From Campylobacteraceae bacterium (lineage in GTDB: Bacteria; Campylobacterota; Campylobacteria; Campylobacterales; Sulfurovaceae): a stretch of 54,666 nucleotides of DNA. Shown piece by piece: positions 35,224 through 44,347 of this stretch (position 1 is the first letter of the stretch; each line of letters starts with the position of its first letter). Location of the stretch: NCBI GenBank assembly GCA_027035765.1, contig JALVUD010000004.1, positions 1 through 54,666 on the forward strand. Direction: 5' to 3'. The notes beneath the pieces were generated by a model, which saw nothing but the letters and a program-made list of their open reading frames with translations, had not been told where the DNA came from and ran no database searches. Made by a program: the position numbers and the translations under genes.

Positions 35224-37187
35224 AGCGATCCTTTCAGCCGGAGAGTGCCTTCAAAAGGGGTGAGGAAGGCCAGGGCGATCCCCTGGGTCGTCAGGCTGTA
35301 GCCCCCCTCGTCCTGGGAGACGGTGCGGATCGGCACCATCAGCGCTTCCATCTGCCGATCGAAAAGGAAACGGAGGCTCCGACGGGTATAAGGATCCTCG
35401 ATCCTCAGTTCGTTGCCCAGATGCTCCAGCCCCTCCCCCAGAGCCCGGCCTTCGATGCGCAGCGTCTCGTAGTGGGCGAAGTGAAGGTTGAACTCCAGGA
35501 CATAGCGGTAGATCCGCCGGGCTGCTGTCTGCAGGTCGATGGAGAAATGGAGCGTCTCTGCTTCGATACGGTAACGTTTCTCCAGCGTCGCCGGTCTCTT
35601 CTCGTCGTCGTAGATCCCCCCTTCGCGGCGAAAGTGCAGCGGCCCCTCCATCGCAAAGGGTTGATCGGCAAAGTCGCCGAACTCCCGAAAATCGCAGCGG
35701 CTGAAGCTCTCCAGACCGAAATGCTCATCGGTGATGTGGTCGATAAGGGAGTTGCGGGGGTACCAGTCGAAAGCGAGCTGTTGCCGGATCGCCTCGTCCG
35801 CGGCGCGCTTTTCGGTGTGGATGGTGCGGATCCCTCTGTCCGCTTCCTCTTCCTGCGGGGCGGGAGGGTGGAGGATCGCTTCGTGGTAGGCCTCGTAGCG
35901 GCGGGTGAGGGTGTTTTGGAAGTTGAACTCCCGCTCCAGATCCAGCAGCTCGATGAGCTGACCGCCGCGGCGCTCGTAGAAACGCCACACGAAACCGGGG
36001 GTGCGGACCCGGCTCTCCCGGTAGCCGTCCAGGTCCGTGTCGGCGACCCGCTCTTCCCGGTCGGGGAGGGCACGTTCGCACTGGGCCAGATAGCGGTAGG
36101 CGTTGTCCCGGAGATTGGGGAGGTAGAGGCCCCCGAAGACTCCGTGCCAGTAGACGTCGTTGGTCTGGAGGCGGTGCAGCGGCTCCCGGGCGTTTTCATC
36201 CAGCCGTGGGGCCATCTCCAGCATCCGCTTGTGGAGGCGGTTGGACTCTTCGTATTTGACGAAGAAGTTTTTCCAGATTCCGCCCCGGATGAATTTGATC
36301 CCCGTCTTTTCGAAATACCTGGGGTCGAAGCGGTGTCGCAGCTTTTCCAGCTCCAGGGCGTCGCGTGCTCTGAGGCTCCACTCCCCCATCTCGTAGTAGG
36401 AGACGTTGGGGAGGTAGGCCAGCCCCCTGGGGCGATCCTCCAGCGCGTCGGCGTAGTGGATCGTCTCGATGTCCGGATCCTCGAGGATCCCCTCTACGAA
36501 ACGGCGCAGCCACCCTTTGTCGTAGACCCAGCTGTGGGTTTCGGGCCAGAGGCCGAACTTCTCCGCGTCGTCGAAAATCACGGCGAACTCCTGCTCCTTC
36601 ACCGCCTGAAGGGCCGCGTAGACCTCGTGGAAAGGCAGGGCGTAGCGCAGAGCCTTGGAGATGGGAAAGAGGGCGAGGGGAATTCCCCCCTCTTCGGTGA
36701 GGAAATAGCCCTCCAGTTCTTCGGGATCGAAGCCCGCCGCCAGGAAGTGGTAGTCGTCTACGACCAGATAGTCGATCCCTGCGGCGTGGAGATCCTCCAC
36801 CAGGCCGTTTTCCCAGACCCGTTCGGTCAGCCAGAGCCCCCGGGGACGCTGTGAGAAATGGCGGGCGAGGGTCTCGGAGAGTCGGTCGATCTGGGCTCGG
36901 CGGTCGGCGGAGGGGATGGAGGCCAGGATCGGTTCGTAGTAGCCGGCGGTGAACCACTCGATGCTCCCGGCGGCGTTGAGGCGCTGCAGATCGCTCCAGA
37001 CTTCGGGAAAATCGGTGCGGATCTTCTCCAGAAGCCAGCCGCTGCAGTGGAGGCTGAAGCGGAAGTCTGGATACTTCACGAGGGTTGCAAACAGGGGCGC
37101 ATAGCATTCACCGACGGCCCGTTCCACCGCCTCGTCCAGGTTCTCCACGGGCTGGTGCATATGGAGGCCGAAAAGGAGGCGCGTCAT
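35211..37187 (-). CDS. GH57 4-alpha-glucanotransferase/alpha-amylase-type enzyme
   Basis: The 658-aa protein starts with the GH57 motif FGLHMHQPVEN. It has GLWLTERVWENGL with nucleophile Glu122, and AVIFDDAEKFGLWPE with the acid Asp206/207, matching the Thermococcus 4-alpha-glucanotransferase. The C-terminal ~270 residues form the beta-rich domain of that subgroup. It should rearrange or trim alpha-1,4-glucans in the cytoplasm; there is no signal peptide. It overlaps the galT-like gene by 13 bp. Confidence 0.88.
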   Translation of the reverse strand: MTRLLFGLHMHQPVENLDEAVERAVGECYAPLFATLVKYPDFRFSLHCSGWLLEKIRTDFPEVWSDLQRLNAAGSIEWFTAGYYEPILASIPSADRRAQIDRLSETLARHFSQRPRGLWLTERVWENGLVEDLHAAGIDYLVVDDYHFLAAGFDPEELEGYFLTEEGGIPLALFPISKALRYALPFHEVYAALQAVKEQEFAVIFDDAEKFGLWPETHSWVYDKGWLRRFVEGILEDPDIETIHYADALEDRPRGLAYLPNVSYYEMGEWSLRARDALELEKLRHRFDPRYFEKTGIKFIRGGIWKNFFVKYEESNRLHKRMLEMAPRLDENAREPLHRLQTNDVYWHGVFGGLYLPNLRDNAYRYLAQCERALPDREERVADTDLDGYRESRVRTPGFVWRFYERRGGQLIELLDLEREFNFQNTLTRRYEAYHEAILHPPAPQEEEADRGIRTIHTEKRAADEAIRQQLAFDWYPRNSLIDHITDEHFGLESFSRCDFREFGDFADQPFAMEGPLHFRREGGIYDDEKRPATLEKRYRIEAETLHFSIDLQTAARRIYRYVLEFNLHFAHYETLRIEGRALGEGLEHLGNELRIEDPYTRRSLRFLFDRQMEALMVPIRTVSQDEGGYSLTTQGIALAFLTPFEGTLRLKGSLCLS

Positions 37188-37215
37188 TGGGATGCTCCGA
37201 TGATTGAACGAAATT

Positions 37216-37295
37216 CGTCACCCCGGACTGGATCCGGGGTCCAGGGCCTTGAATACCCTTTGGAACCTGGATCCTGAATCGAGTTCAGGATGACG
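37216..37295. repeat. Palindromic GTCATCCTGA-type repeat, full-length copy
   Basis: The clearest copy: left arm CGTCACCCCGGACTGGATCC and right arm GATCCTGAATCGAG then TTCAGGATGACG are inverted copies. The inner words are GGTCCAGGGCC and GGAACCTGGATCC around a ~15-nt centre. It splits the two GH57 genes. Confidence 0.78.
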
Positions 37296-37359
37296 GAAGT
37301 GGTGATACAACATTCATCACAACTGTTAATATTTGTAAATATATCACTCATATTCATTC

Positions 37360-39288
37360 CTATACGAACCAATTGCCGGCATAGTCCGGTTCCCGGGAGA
37401 TGAAGAGGCGTCCCACGCCGGGAAGGACCGCGACATTTTCTCCGTCGAGGGCGATTTCGAAGCGCACTTCGGCTTGCTCTTTTTTGAGCGAAGATTTCGC
37501 CACCGCGATCTCCACGATCTCGTCCTGGGCGATCTGCCGGGGAGTCACCTCCTCCTCGTCAAAGAAGATCCGCACCGTCAGATCGGCTGCCCGGGGGGAG
37601 TCGAGGCGGAAGTAGAACGCCGCTTCGTCACACCCCCAGTAGATCCGCTCCACGGGGGTGGAAGTATACTGCATCGCACCCCCGCCGCCCCGTTCGTCGA
37701 TGACGCCGCTGCCCAGCCATTCGAAAAAGGAGGTGATCCGCCCGTCGATGACGGGATGGATGGGCGCTTTGGGTTCGTTGACCAGGGCGTGGATTTGGTG
37801 GGCGCCGACGATGGGGATCCGCAGATCGGGCGGGACAGGCAGATGCAGGCGTTCGTAGATGCGGATCAGATGCTCCCGGTAGAGGCGGTCGAACTCCCGG
37901 GCGAACTCGGTGTAGTGCCCCTCCCCGTACCACCAGAACCAGTCGGAGGCCTCCGCCGCCAGAAACTCGGCCCGGATCACCTCGTCCTCCTCCCTCCCAT
38001 GGTGCTTGACATCCAGACGGGTCTGAAAGAGCAGCTCCCAGGCCCGGTTTTTCTCTTCGTCGCCGATCCAGGTGCGGAAATTGCCGTCGATCCAGGAGCC
38101 GGGGGCAAGGTTGTCGAGAGCGCGGGCGGGAAGTTTGGTCGCTTCGTCGCAGGTGAGGGTCTCGAAGGATTCCAGCATCCGGTAGAAGCCCTTGAGAAAC
38201 GGTCGCCCGTTTTCGGGGTAGTACTCCCAGGCGTTTTCGCCGTCGAGGATCACGAAGAGGGTGCCGTTTTTGCCCTCCAGCCGTTTGCGGAAATCCTCCA
38301 CCGCCGCGTCGGCGGGGAGGTTGCGGTAGCTGAATCCGATGAGATCGCTGAGGGTGTGGTCCCGGAAAAAGATCCGAATGCCCTGATAGTCGTAGGGGGC
38401 ATAGGGGTCGCCGCCGCCGCTTCGAGCCAAAATTGCCTCGTCGGTAGCGATCCACTGCACTCCGGCCTGGCGAAAGAGCTCGGCGCTGCTTGGATCCACC
38501 GCCCCTTCCGCCGGCCACATTCCCGCGGGATCCTTGCCGAAGTGGCGCCGATAGATCGCCCGGGCCTTTTGGATATGGAGCCCGGCATCCTTCTCCAGGC
38601 TGAAGCCGTCGGCAGGTAGGGCAGTGGAGGGATCGGCGGCTTTGGCGGTCCGGATGTCGATGAGCAGAGGGAGGATGGGATGGGAGTAGGGGGTGGTGGA
38701 GACGGAGATTCGCCCCTGCTTTTGGAGTTCGGCATAAAAGGGGAGGATTTTGGGAAGAAAGCCGAAGAGGGTTTTGAGCAGCTTCGTTTTGTCCTCCGCG
38801 TCGTAGCCGCGCCCTTTGCCCAGCAGGGTTTTGACCGTTTCGTCATGAGCGCGCAGCCAGGAACCGCACCAGGCCAGCAGGAAGCAGATCTCCAGATCGA
38901 TCAGCTCCGCGTCGCTGTGGCTTTCCAGATGATAGAGCTCCGCAAAGCGGGGAATGGGCTGCACCATCGTCTGAAACTGGGCTGAGCGGATGATATGGAG
39001 GAGATCTTCCCTTTCCTTGGGCTCGAGAGAGGCGGGATCTTTGGACCAGAGTTGCAAAAAACAGTCGCACTCACCCCCCTTGTCGATGTAGGCTTCCAGT
39101 TGCTCGATGAGAACGGGGGTGAGGTTGAACGTGGCTTTGGCCCGGCTCCCGGAGAGAATCCAGGGCATATCGTAGTAGTCTTTGATCGCGTGCAAAAAGA
39201 CCCAGGGCATCAGAAAACGCCCCGTCTCGTCCCGGTAGTCGGGCTGGTGCATATGCCAAAGCAGGATGACTTTCACTCGTTGAGCCAC
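37360..39288 (-). CDS. GH57 alpha-amylase/pullulanase-type glycoside hydrolase
   Basis: The 642-aa protein has LLWHMHQPDYRD at the N-terminus, AGMWPAEGAVDPSS with catalytic Glu261 and FVILDGENAWEYY with Asp349. These fit the amylopullulanase/alpha-amylase branch of GH57, distinct from the neighbour at 35211. It has no export signal and so acts on intracellular glucan. The C-terminal ~150 residues form an additional beta-rich domain (PVERIYWGCDEAAFYFRLDS). It overlaps the fusion gene upstream by 16 bp. Confidence 0.87.
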   Translation of the reverse strand: MAQRVKVILLWHMHQPDYRDETGRFLMPWVFLHAIKDYYDMPWILSGSRAKATFNLTPVLIEQLEAYIDKGGECDCFLQLWSKDPASLEPKEREDLLHIIRSAQFQTMVQPIPRFAELYHLESHSDAELIDLEICFLLAWCGSWLRAHDETVKTLLGKGRGYDAEDKTKLLKTLFGFLPKILPFYAELQKQGRISVSTTPYSHPILPLLIDIRTAKAADPSTALPADGFSLEKDAGLHIQKARAIYRRHFGKDPAGMWPAEGAVDPSSAELFRQAGVQWIATDEAILARSGGGDPYAPYDYQGIRIFFRDHTLSDLIGFSYRNLPADAAVEDFRKRLEGKNGTLFVILDGENAWEYYPENGRPFLKGFYRMLESFETLTCDEATKLPARALDNLAPGSWIDGNFRTWIGDEEKNRAWELLFQTRLDVKHHGREEDEVIRAEFLAAEASDWFWWYGEGHYTEFAREFDRLYREHLIRIYERLHLPVPPDLRIPIVGAHQIHALVNEPKAPIHPVIDGRITSFFEWLGSGVIDERGGGGAMQYTSTPVERIYWGCDEAAFYFRLDSPRAADLTVRIFFDEEEVTPRQIAQDEIVEIAVAKSSLKKEQAEVRFEIALDGENVAVLPGVGRLFISREPDYAGNWFV

Positions 39289-41798
39289 GTTTCGATCAAC
39301 CCGCGATATTTGTCGTGTATTCGCATCCCCTCCGCCCGGTCGTCTGCCTGGATGTAGAGGTTCAGATCCTCGCTGTATTGATCGGGGATCATTAGAACCC
39401 AGTCGTTGGCGTTCTCCCAGATTCTGACCCCGTCGAGGCTGGAGTGGTGCTTGTCCTTGGCATACTCAAGAAACTTGCGCATCATCCTGCCCTTTTTGCT
39501 CTGAGGGCAGGGGATTTTGCAGCGCTGATAGAAGAAGTGCCGAATCTCCTTTTCGATCTGCGAGAGGGCGATGCCGTGACGTGAGAGCATCTCCATGATC
39601 TTGAGGGTGGCAAAGAGGGCGTCCCGATGGTAGGCGAATTCTGTGAAAGCGAAATTGCCGTCGATAGTAGCGATGAGATCGACATTGGCATAGTCGTTTC
39701 GACTGAAATCCTGATACTGTCCCCGACGGATCTCCAGATGGCCGAAATCGCCGTCCATCCGATCCGGCGCCCAGCTGGGGAGGAAGACCCGGTAGGTTCT
39801 GCCCTCGACCTCAGCTTCCATATCCATCAGGCGCAGCACCGCAATCAACGCATCGACCCGGTCGAAGACCGACCCGTCGTCTCCGACCAGGGTCAGGCGC
39901 TGTCCGTGGGGGTAGATGACGGCACCCATCTGAAACTCCAGAGCCGGCATGATTTTGGAGAGTTCCTTTTTGGATTCGTTGATGTAATGGGTGATGGTCT
40001 CGATCCGCAGACGGTCGTAATAGGCATTGAGAAGGATGTTCTCGATCTGGGTTTCGGAGAGGATCCGGGGAAAAATGTCTTTGGTGATGCCGAAAAGCAG
40101 GTCGATGGCGACTCTGAACTCCTGCCCCCGGATAATGTGGTGATCGATGAGCGCTTCGATCTTCTCTTTGTAGCGACGATAGGCTTGCTGCTGAAGCTCG
40201 GGAGAGTCCTGCAGCCGGCCCATTTTCTTGTAGTCGACTTTGCGGAAGTTCTCTTTGAAGTAGTTCTTTTCGATCTTTTTGGCCGTGGCGTTGTCCAGGC
40301 GCAGGCCCTCGTCGTTGTAGAGGGTGATCTCCACGCTGGCAGGATCGTGGAGGCTTTTGCGGAAGTAGGCTCCGCCGTTGAGCGTTTCGTCGTGCTGGAT
40401 GTTGAAACGCAGCACCGAAGGAGGAATCTCATGCAGATCCACGATATTGACCCCGCTGGCGAGGATTCCCCCGTCGAAGGCCCGTTTGAGCATTCGGGGA
40501 GAGTCTTCGAAATCCCGGCCGATGGCGATGGTGCTGCCGGGCGGCAGCAGTGCGGCGAAGGCTTCGGCGATCTTGCAGGACATTTCGCAGCCGATCTCGA
40601 TATTGGCCTTGCCACTGATGACACCCTCGCGGAAAATGGCGTTTTTGTATTTGGTCCCCCAGACCACGTTGTTGGAGACGATGGCGGCGGGTTCGATCTC
40701 TTTGTCGGGCCAGATGGTGACGTCCTGGTCGAAGTTGACCAGTTTTCCGACCTGGCACCCCTCGGCCAGCACAAGGCCCGCTTTGGCCGTGACCATATCG
40801 CCGATACGGTTGTCGTTGCAGATGACGGCGTTGTCGAAGAAACACTTCCGTCCCATCTCAATGTCGTGCCAGAGCACCGAATTGCGCAGGCGGGTCTCCG
40901 TGCCGATGGTGACATTGTCGCCGATGGCCACGTTGTGGAGGCGGCAGTTTTTACCCAGACGGACATTGTTGCCCAAAACCACGGTATCGATGATCTCCAC
41001 GCTGGGGTCGATCTCGGCATCTCCCTGCAGCCAGAGGGTCCCCTCGGGGTAGTCGATCCGACGCCCCGGGATCTCGAAAGACACCCGCTGCATGAAGCAG
41101 TCGCGGTGGACTTCCCGGTAGCTGTCGGGGTTGCCCACATCCCGCCAGTAGCCCCGGGCGGTGTAGCCCCGCAGGGTGATCCCCTCACGCATCAGCAGCG
41201 GGAAGAGTTCCTTGGCGAAATCGAAAGGCTCCGCCCTCGGGATAAACTCCAGGATCTCCGGTTCGATGACATAGATGCCGGTGTTGATGGTATCGCTGAA
41301 GACTTCGCCCCAACTGGGCTTTTCGAGGAATTTTTCGATGATCCCCTCTTCGTTGACGATTACCACCCCGAATTCGAGGGGATTCTCAACGGAGGTGAGG
41401 GTGATGGTAAGTTTCGATCGGGTCTTTTGGTGGTGGGCCAGGATCTTGAGGAAGTCGAAATCGGTCACCAGATCCCCGCTGACGATCATAAAGGTGGTAT
41501 CGAGATGCTCCCGGGCGAAGCCTACAGCCCCGGCAGTGCCGTAATCGGCATCGGGGAGGACATAGTGGAGTTTCACCCCCCAGTCACTGCCGTCTTTGAA
41601 GTGGTCGGTGATCACCTCGGGTTTGAAGTAGAGCAGAATCACCACCTCCTCGATTCCGGCGCCCACCAGTTGCTTGAGGACGTTTTCCATCATCGGGACA
41701 TCCATGACCGGCAGCATCGGTTTGGGGATCGAGTGGGTGAGGGGCTGGATGCGCGTGCCGAAACCGCCGGCCATCAGGACCGCTTTGACCTTGTTCAC
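39273..41798 (-). CDS. Nucleotidyltransferase fused to a degenerate phosphohexomutase
   Basis: Residues 1-~230 are a sugar-nucleotidyltransferase domain (LMAGGFGTRIQPLTHSIPKPMLPV; GDLVTDFDF), followed by left-handed beta-helix hexapeptides (~255-375). Residues ~385-841 resemble phosphomannomutase/phosphoglucomutase. The phosphoserine loop TASHNP is replaced by a stretch around FRKSLHDPAS, and the DGDxDR metal loop by YPHGQRLTLVGDD. The mutase part is therefore probably inactive or altered. Family relatives are annotated as mannose-1-phosphate guanylyltransferases. Here it may supply the nucleotide sugar for glgA in place of glgC, which is inference. It overlaps the CBM48 gene by 4 bp. Confidence 0.82.
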   Translation of the reverse strand: MNKVKAVLMAGGFGTRIQPLTHSIPKPMLPVMDVPMMENVLKQLVGAGIEEVVILLYFKPEVITDHFKDGSDWGVKLHYVLPDADYGTAGAVGFAREHLDTTFMIVSGDLVTDFDFLKILAHHQKTRSKLTITLTSVENPLEFGVVIVNEEGIIEKFLEKPSWGEVFSDTINTGIYVIEPEILEFIPRAEPFDFAKELFPLLMREGITLRGYTARGYWRDVGNPDSYREVHRDCFMQRVSFEIPGRRIDYPEGTLWLQGDAEIDPSVEIIDTVVLGNNVRLGKNCRLHNVAIGDNVTIGTETRLRNSVLWHDIEMGRKCFFDNAVICNDNRIGDMVTAKAGLVLAEGCQVGKLVNFDQDVTIWPDKEIEPAAIVSNNVVWGTKYKNAIFREGVISGKANIEIGCEMSCKIAEAFAALLPPGSTIAIGRDFEDSPRMLKRAFDGGILASGVNIVDLHEIPPSVLRFNIQHDETLNGGAYFRKSLHDPASVEITLYNDEGLRLDNATAKKIEKNYFKENFRKVDYKKMGRLQDSPELQQQAYRRYKEKIEALIDHHIIRGQEFRVAIDLLFGITKDIFPRILSETQIENILLNAYYDRLRIETITHYINESKKELSKIMPALEFQMGAVIYPHGQRLTLVGDDGSVFDRVDALIAVLRLMDMEAEVEGRTYRVFLPSWAPDRMDGDFGHLEIRRGQYQDFSRNDYANVDLIATIDGNFAFTEFAYHRDALFATLKIMEMLSRHGIALSQIEKEIRHFFYQRCKIPCPQSKKGRMMRKFLEYAKDKHHSSLDGVRIWENANDWVLMIPDQYSEDLNLYIQADDRAEGMRIHDKYRGLIETWLNE

Positions 41799-42064
41799 GG
41801 CTGCACCTCCAGGAGAGAGTTTTCGCTGCCGAAGGGGGAGGGGACCGTCGGCAGAGTTTCGTCACACAGCCAGTCACCGTCACCGGTGAGATAGCCGAAC
41901 TCGTAGCGTCCCGGTTTGAGCCGTTTGGTTTTGCGAAAGAGCCCCGTCTTTTCGTCCCGCTTCATCGCTTCGGGCTGCCAGTCGTTCCAGCTTCCTTTGA
42001 TCCAAAGCTCGTCGGCGTCGCTTTCCAGCATGAAAATGACGCTTTTCGATGTCACTTTTATCAT
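41795..42064 (-). CDS. Free-standing CBM48 glycogen-binding protein
   Basis: The start at 42064 (MIKVTSKSVIF) is chosen because GGGGGAG lies 6 nt upstream; an ATG at 42097 gives a longer, less likely N-terminus. The 89-aa product is a single early-set domain: LWIKGSWNDWQPEAMKR and PGRYEFGYLTGDGDWLCDE carry the Trp residues that bind alpha-glucan in CBM48 and AMPK-beta. There is no catalytic domain. As first gene of the operon it may dock partner enzymes on glycogen. The role is inferred. Confidence 0.82.
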   Translation of the reverse strand: MIKVTSKSVIFMLESDADELWIKGSWNDWQPEAMKRDEKTGLFRKTKRLKPGRYEFGYLTGDGDWLCDETLPTVPSPFGSENSLLEVQP

Positions 42065-42115
42065 AGTATCTCCCCCTTTCCTAATGTTCACTCTCATTCA
42101 ATGCCAGTACCAATC

Positions 42116-42121
42116 ATTATA
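42116..42121 (-). promoter_or_regulatory. -10 element of the minus-strand glycogen operon
   Basis: Perfect TATAAT on the minus strand (42121 to 42116), about 52 nt before the CBM48 ATG, with transcription expected near 42110. The 147-bp gap is divergent. The glgP side has only weak AT-rich candidates (TTAAGATAAAG at 42179-42189) before its GAGGAGG ribosome site. Confidence 0.55.
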
Positions 42122-42211
42122 CACAGGAAGGGTAACGATTCGATTGCCCAAAATCAAATTATCGTTTAGAAATATAGGTTAAGATAAAGCATCGAGCTGA
42201 GGAGGAAACCC

Positions 42212-44347
42212 ATGATCCGACAAGACCCGTCAGCCAACTTCGCTCTGCCGCAGCTTCCCGAGGGACTGGAAACGCTGGGGGAGATCGCGCTCAATCTCTG
42301 GTGGACCTGGAACCCCCGGGGCAAAAATCTCTTTCGCCTCATCAATCCCTATCTCTGGAAAGAGTCAGGGCACAACCCCATCAGACTGCTGAAGATGATT
42401 CCTTCCGAGGAGCTGCAGGCTCTGATGAAGGAGGAGCGTTTTCTTCGGGAATATCGCTATGTCACGGCGCTTTTCCGCCAATACATGGAGGATAAGACAA
42501 TCTATAGTGAAGAGGAGCCGCTACCCATCGCCTACTTCTGCGCCGAATTCGGCCTGCACCATTCGGTGCCCATCTATTCGGGAGGGCTCGGTTTTCTGGC
42601 CGGGGATATTCTCAAAGAGGCCAGCGACATGGGACTGCCGATGGTGGGCGTGGGCTTCATGTATCCCGAGGGCTATGTGCGTCAGGTGATCGGTACCGAC
42701 GGATGGCAGAAAGGGGCCAACGAGACCATCGACAAAGATACGGCCCCCATCGAACGGGTTCTGGATGAGAAAGGGGGACATCTGACCTTTCAGGTCCCTT
42801 TCATCGATCCCCCGGTCTACGCCTCTCTCTGGAAAATCAATGTCGGGCGTGTCCCTCTCTATCTGCTGGATACAGACATCGAACAGAACGACCCCTGGGA
42901 TCGGCAGATCTCGTCCCACCTCTACGTTCCGGACCCCAATCAGCGACTCCGTCAGCAGATCGTCCTGGGGATCGGCGGCTATCGGGCGCTGGAACTGCTG
43001 GGGATCGAGTATTCGATCCTGCATCTGAACGAGGGGCATCCGGCCTTTGCCCTTTTTGAACGGGTCCGCTCCTGTGTGGAGAACGACAAACTCTCCCTCG
43101 ACGACGCCATCGATCGGGTGCGAAAAACTTCAATCTTTACAACCCACACTCCCCTTCAGGCGGCGACGGATGTCTACAGCTTCGATATGATGAGCCACTA
43201 CTTTTCCGACTATTGGCAGCGTCTGGGAATGGACAAAGAGCGTTTTATGAGCTTTGGGCTGAATCCCGATGCTCCGCAGGCGGGTTTCAATATGACGGTC
43301 CTTGGGTTCAAACTCTGTGTCCAACGCAACGCTGTGAGCCAAAAGCACGCCCAGGTGACGCGGGAAATCTGGAAGAGCCTCTTCGCCCAGGAGCCGGAAA
43401 ACAAAACCCCCATCGTCGGGATTACCAACGGCGTGCATCTGCCCACCTGGCTGGGGGACGAACTGCGCGAATCGATCGACGGCATCCTGGGGGAAAACTG
43501 GCTGGCTCTCCAGGCCGACCCCGATCTCTGGTCCCGGATCGACGAGATGGAAGACGAGGAGATCTGGCAGCTCCATTATGTCTACAAGGTGCGGATGGTC
43601 AACTTCATCCGGGAACGGGTGCGGCGCAAGTGGTCCGACGAACATATCGATCCGGTGGTGGCGATGGCCGAGGGGGTGATGCTGGATCCCGATGTTTTGA
43701 CGATCGGTTTCGCCCGGCGTATGACCGCCTACAAACGCCCCGATCTGATCCTGCACGATCTGGACCGTCTGGAGAAGATCATCAACAACTTCTCCCGGCC
43801 GGTGCAGATCGTCTTTGCCGGCAAGGCCCATCCGGCGGATCAACCGGGCAAGGAGATTCTGCAGCGGATTTTCCGAACCGCCCAGGATCGCCGTTTCCGG
43901 GGACGGATCGCCTTCGTCGAAGATTACGGCGAAGGAACGGCCAAATATCTGGTCCGCGGCTGCGACGTCTGGCTCAACAACCCCCAGATTCCCATGGAGG
44001 CCTGCGGTACCAGCGGGATGAAGGCGGCGATCAACGGGACGCTCCACTGTTCGACGCTGGACGGCTGGTGGCCCGAGGGGTACAACGGTCACAACGGCTG
44101 GGCCATCGGCGGGGAGAGCTCCGACGACGCCAAAGACGCCGAAGCCCTCTATACGCTCCTGGAGAAAGAGATCGTCCCCCTCTACTATACGCTGGACGAG
44201 CACAAGCGCCCCGCCGGCTGGATCGCCCGAATGCGGGAGTCGATCCGCAGTGTGGCCCCGCACTTTGGAAGCCGCAGGATGATGCAGGAGTATCTGGGCA
44301 AATTCTATCTGCCGATTTCAAAAGAGGTAACGACATGGGAACACTGA
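42212..44347 (+). CDS. glgP: Alpha-glucan (glycogen) phosphorylase, short GT35 type
   Basis: The 711-aa protein has YFCAEFGLHHSVPIYSGGLG at the N-terminus, HLNEGHPAF and the PLP site EACGTSGMKAAINGTL with Lys604. The length and the AEFG/EGHPAF pattern fit the bacterial/archaeal short phosphorylases rather than the ~800-aa GlgP. It releases glucose-1-phosphate from glycogen in the cytoplasm. GAGGAGG lies before the ATG. It overlaps gpmA by 13 bp, tying glycogen breakdown to lower glycolysis. Confidence 0.93.
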   Translation: MIRQDPSANFALPQLPEGLETLGEIALNLWWTWNPRGKNLFRLINPYLWKESGHNPIRLLKMIPSEELQALMKEERFLREYRYVTALFRQYMEDKTIYSEEEPLPIAYFCAEFGLHHSVPIYSGGLGFLAGDILKEASDMGLPMVGVGFMYPEGYVRQVIGTDGWQKGANETIDKDTAPIERVLDEKGGHLTFQVPFIDPPVYASLWKINVGRVPLYLLDTDIEQNDPWDRQISSHLYVPDPNQRLRQQIVLGIGGYRALELLGIEYSILHLNEGHPAFALFERVRSCVENDKLSLDDAIDRVRKTSIFTTHTPLQAATDVYSFDMMSHYFSDYWQRLGMDKERFMSFGLNPDAPQAGFNMTVLGFKLCVQRNAVSQKHAQVTREIWKSLFAQEPENKTPIVGITNGVHLPTWLGDELRESIDGILGENWLALQADPDLWSRIDEMEDEEIWQLHYVYKVRMVNFIRERVRRKWSDEHIDPVVAMAEGVMLDPDVLTIGFARRMTAYKRPDLILHDLDRLEKIINNFSRPVQIVFAGKAHPADQPGKEILQRIFRTAQDRRFRGRIAFVEDYGEGTAKYLVRGCDVWLNNPQIPMEACGTSGMKAAINGTLHCSTLDGWWPEGYNGHNGWAIGGESSDDAKDAEALYTLLEKEIVPLYYTLDEHKRPAGWIARMRESIRSVAPHFGSRRMMQEYLGKFYLPISKEVTTWEH

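Noticed and set aside
39627-41894. 755-codon plus-strand frame opposite the nucleotidyltransferase fusion
   Set aside because: Shadow of a recognised gene; the product is a Val/Asp/Gly-rich sequence with no motif.
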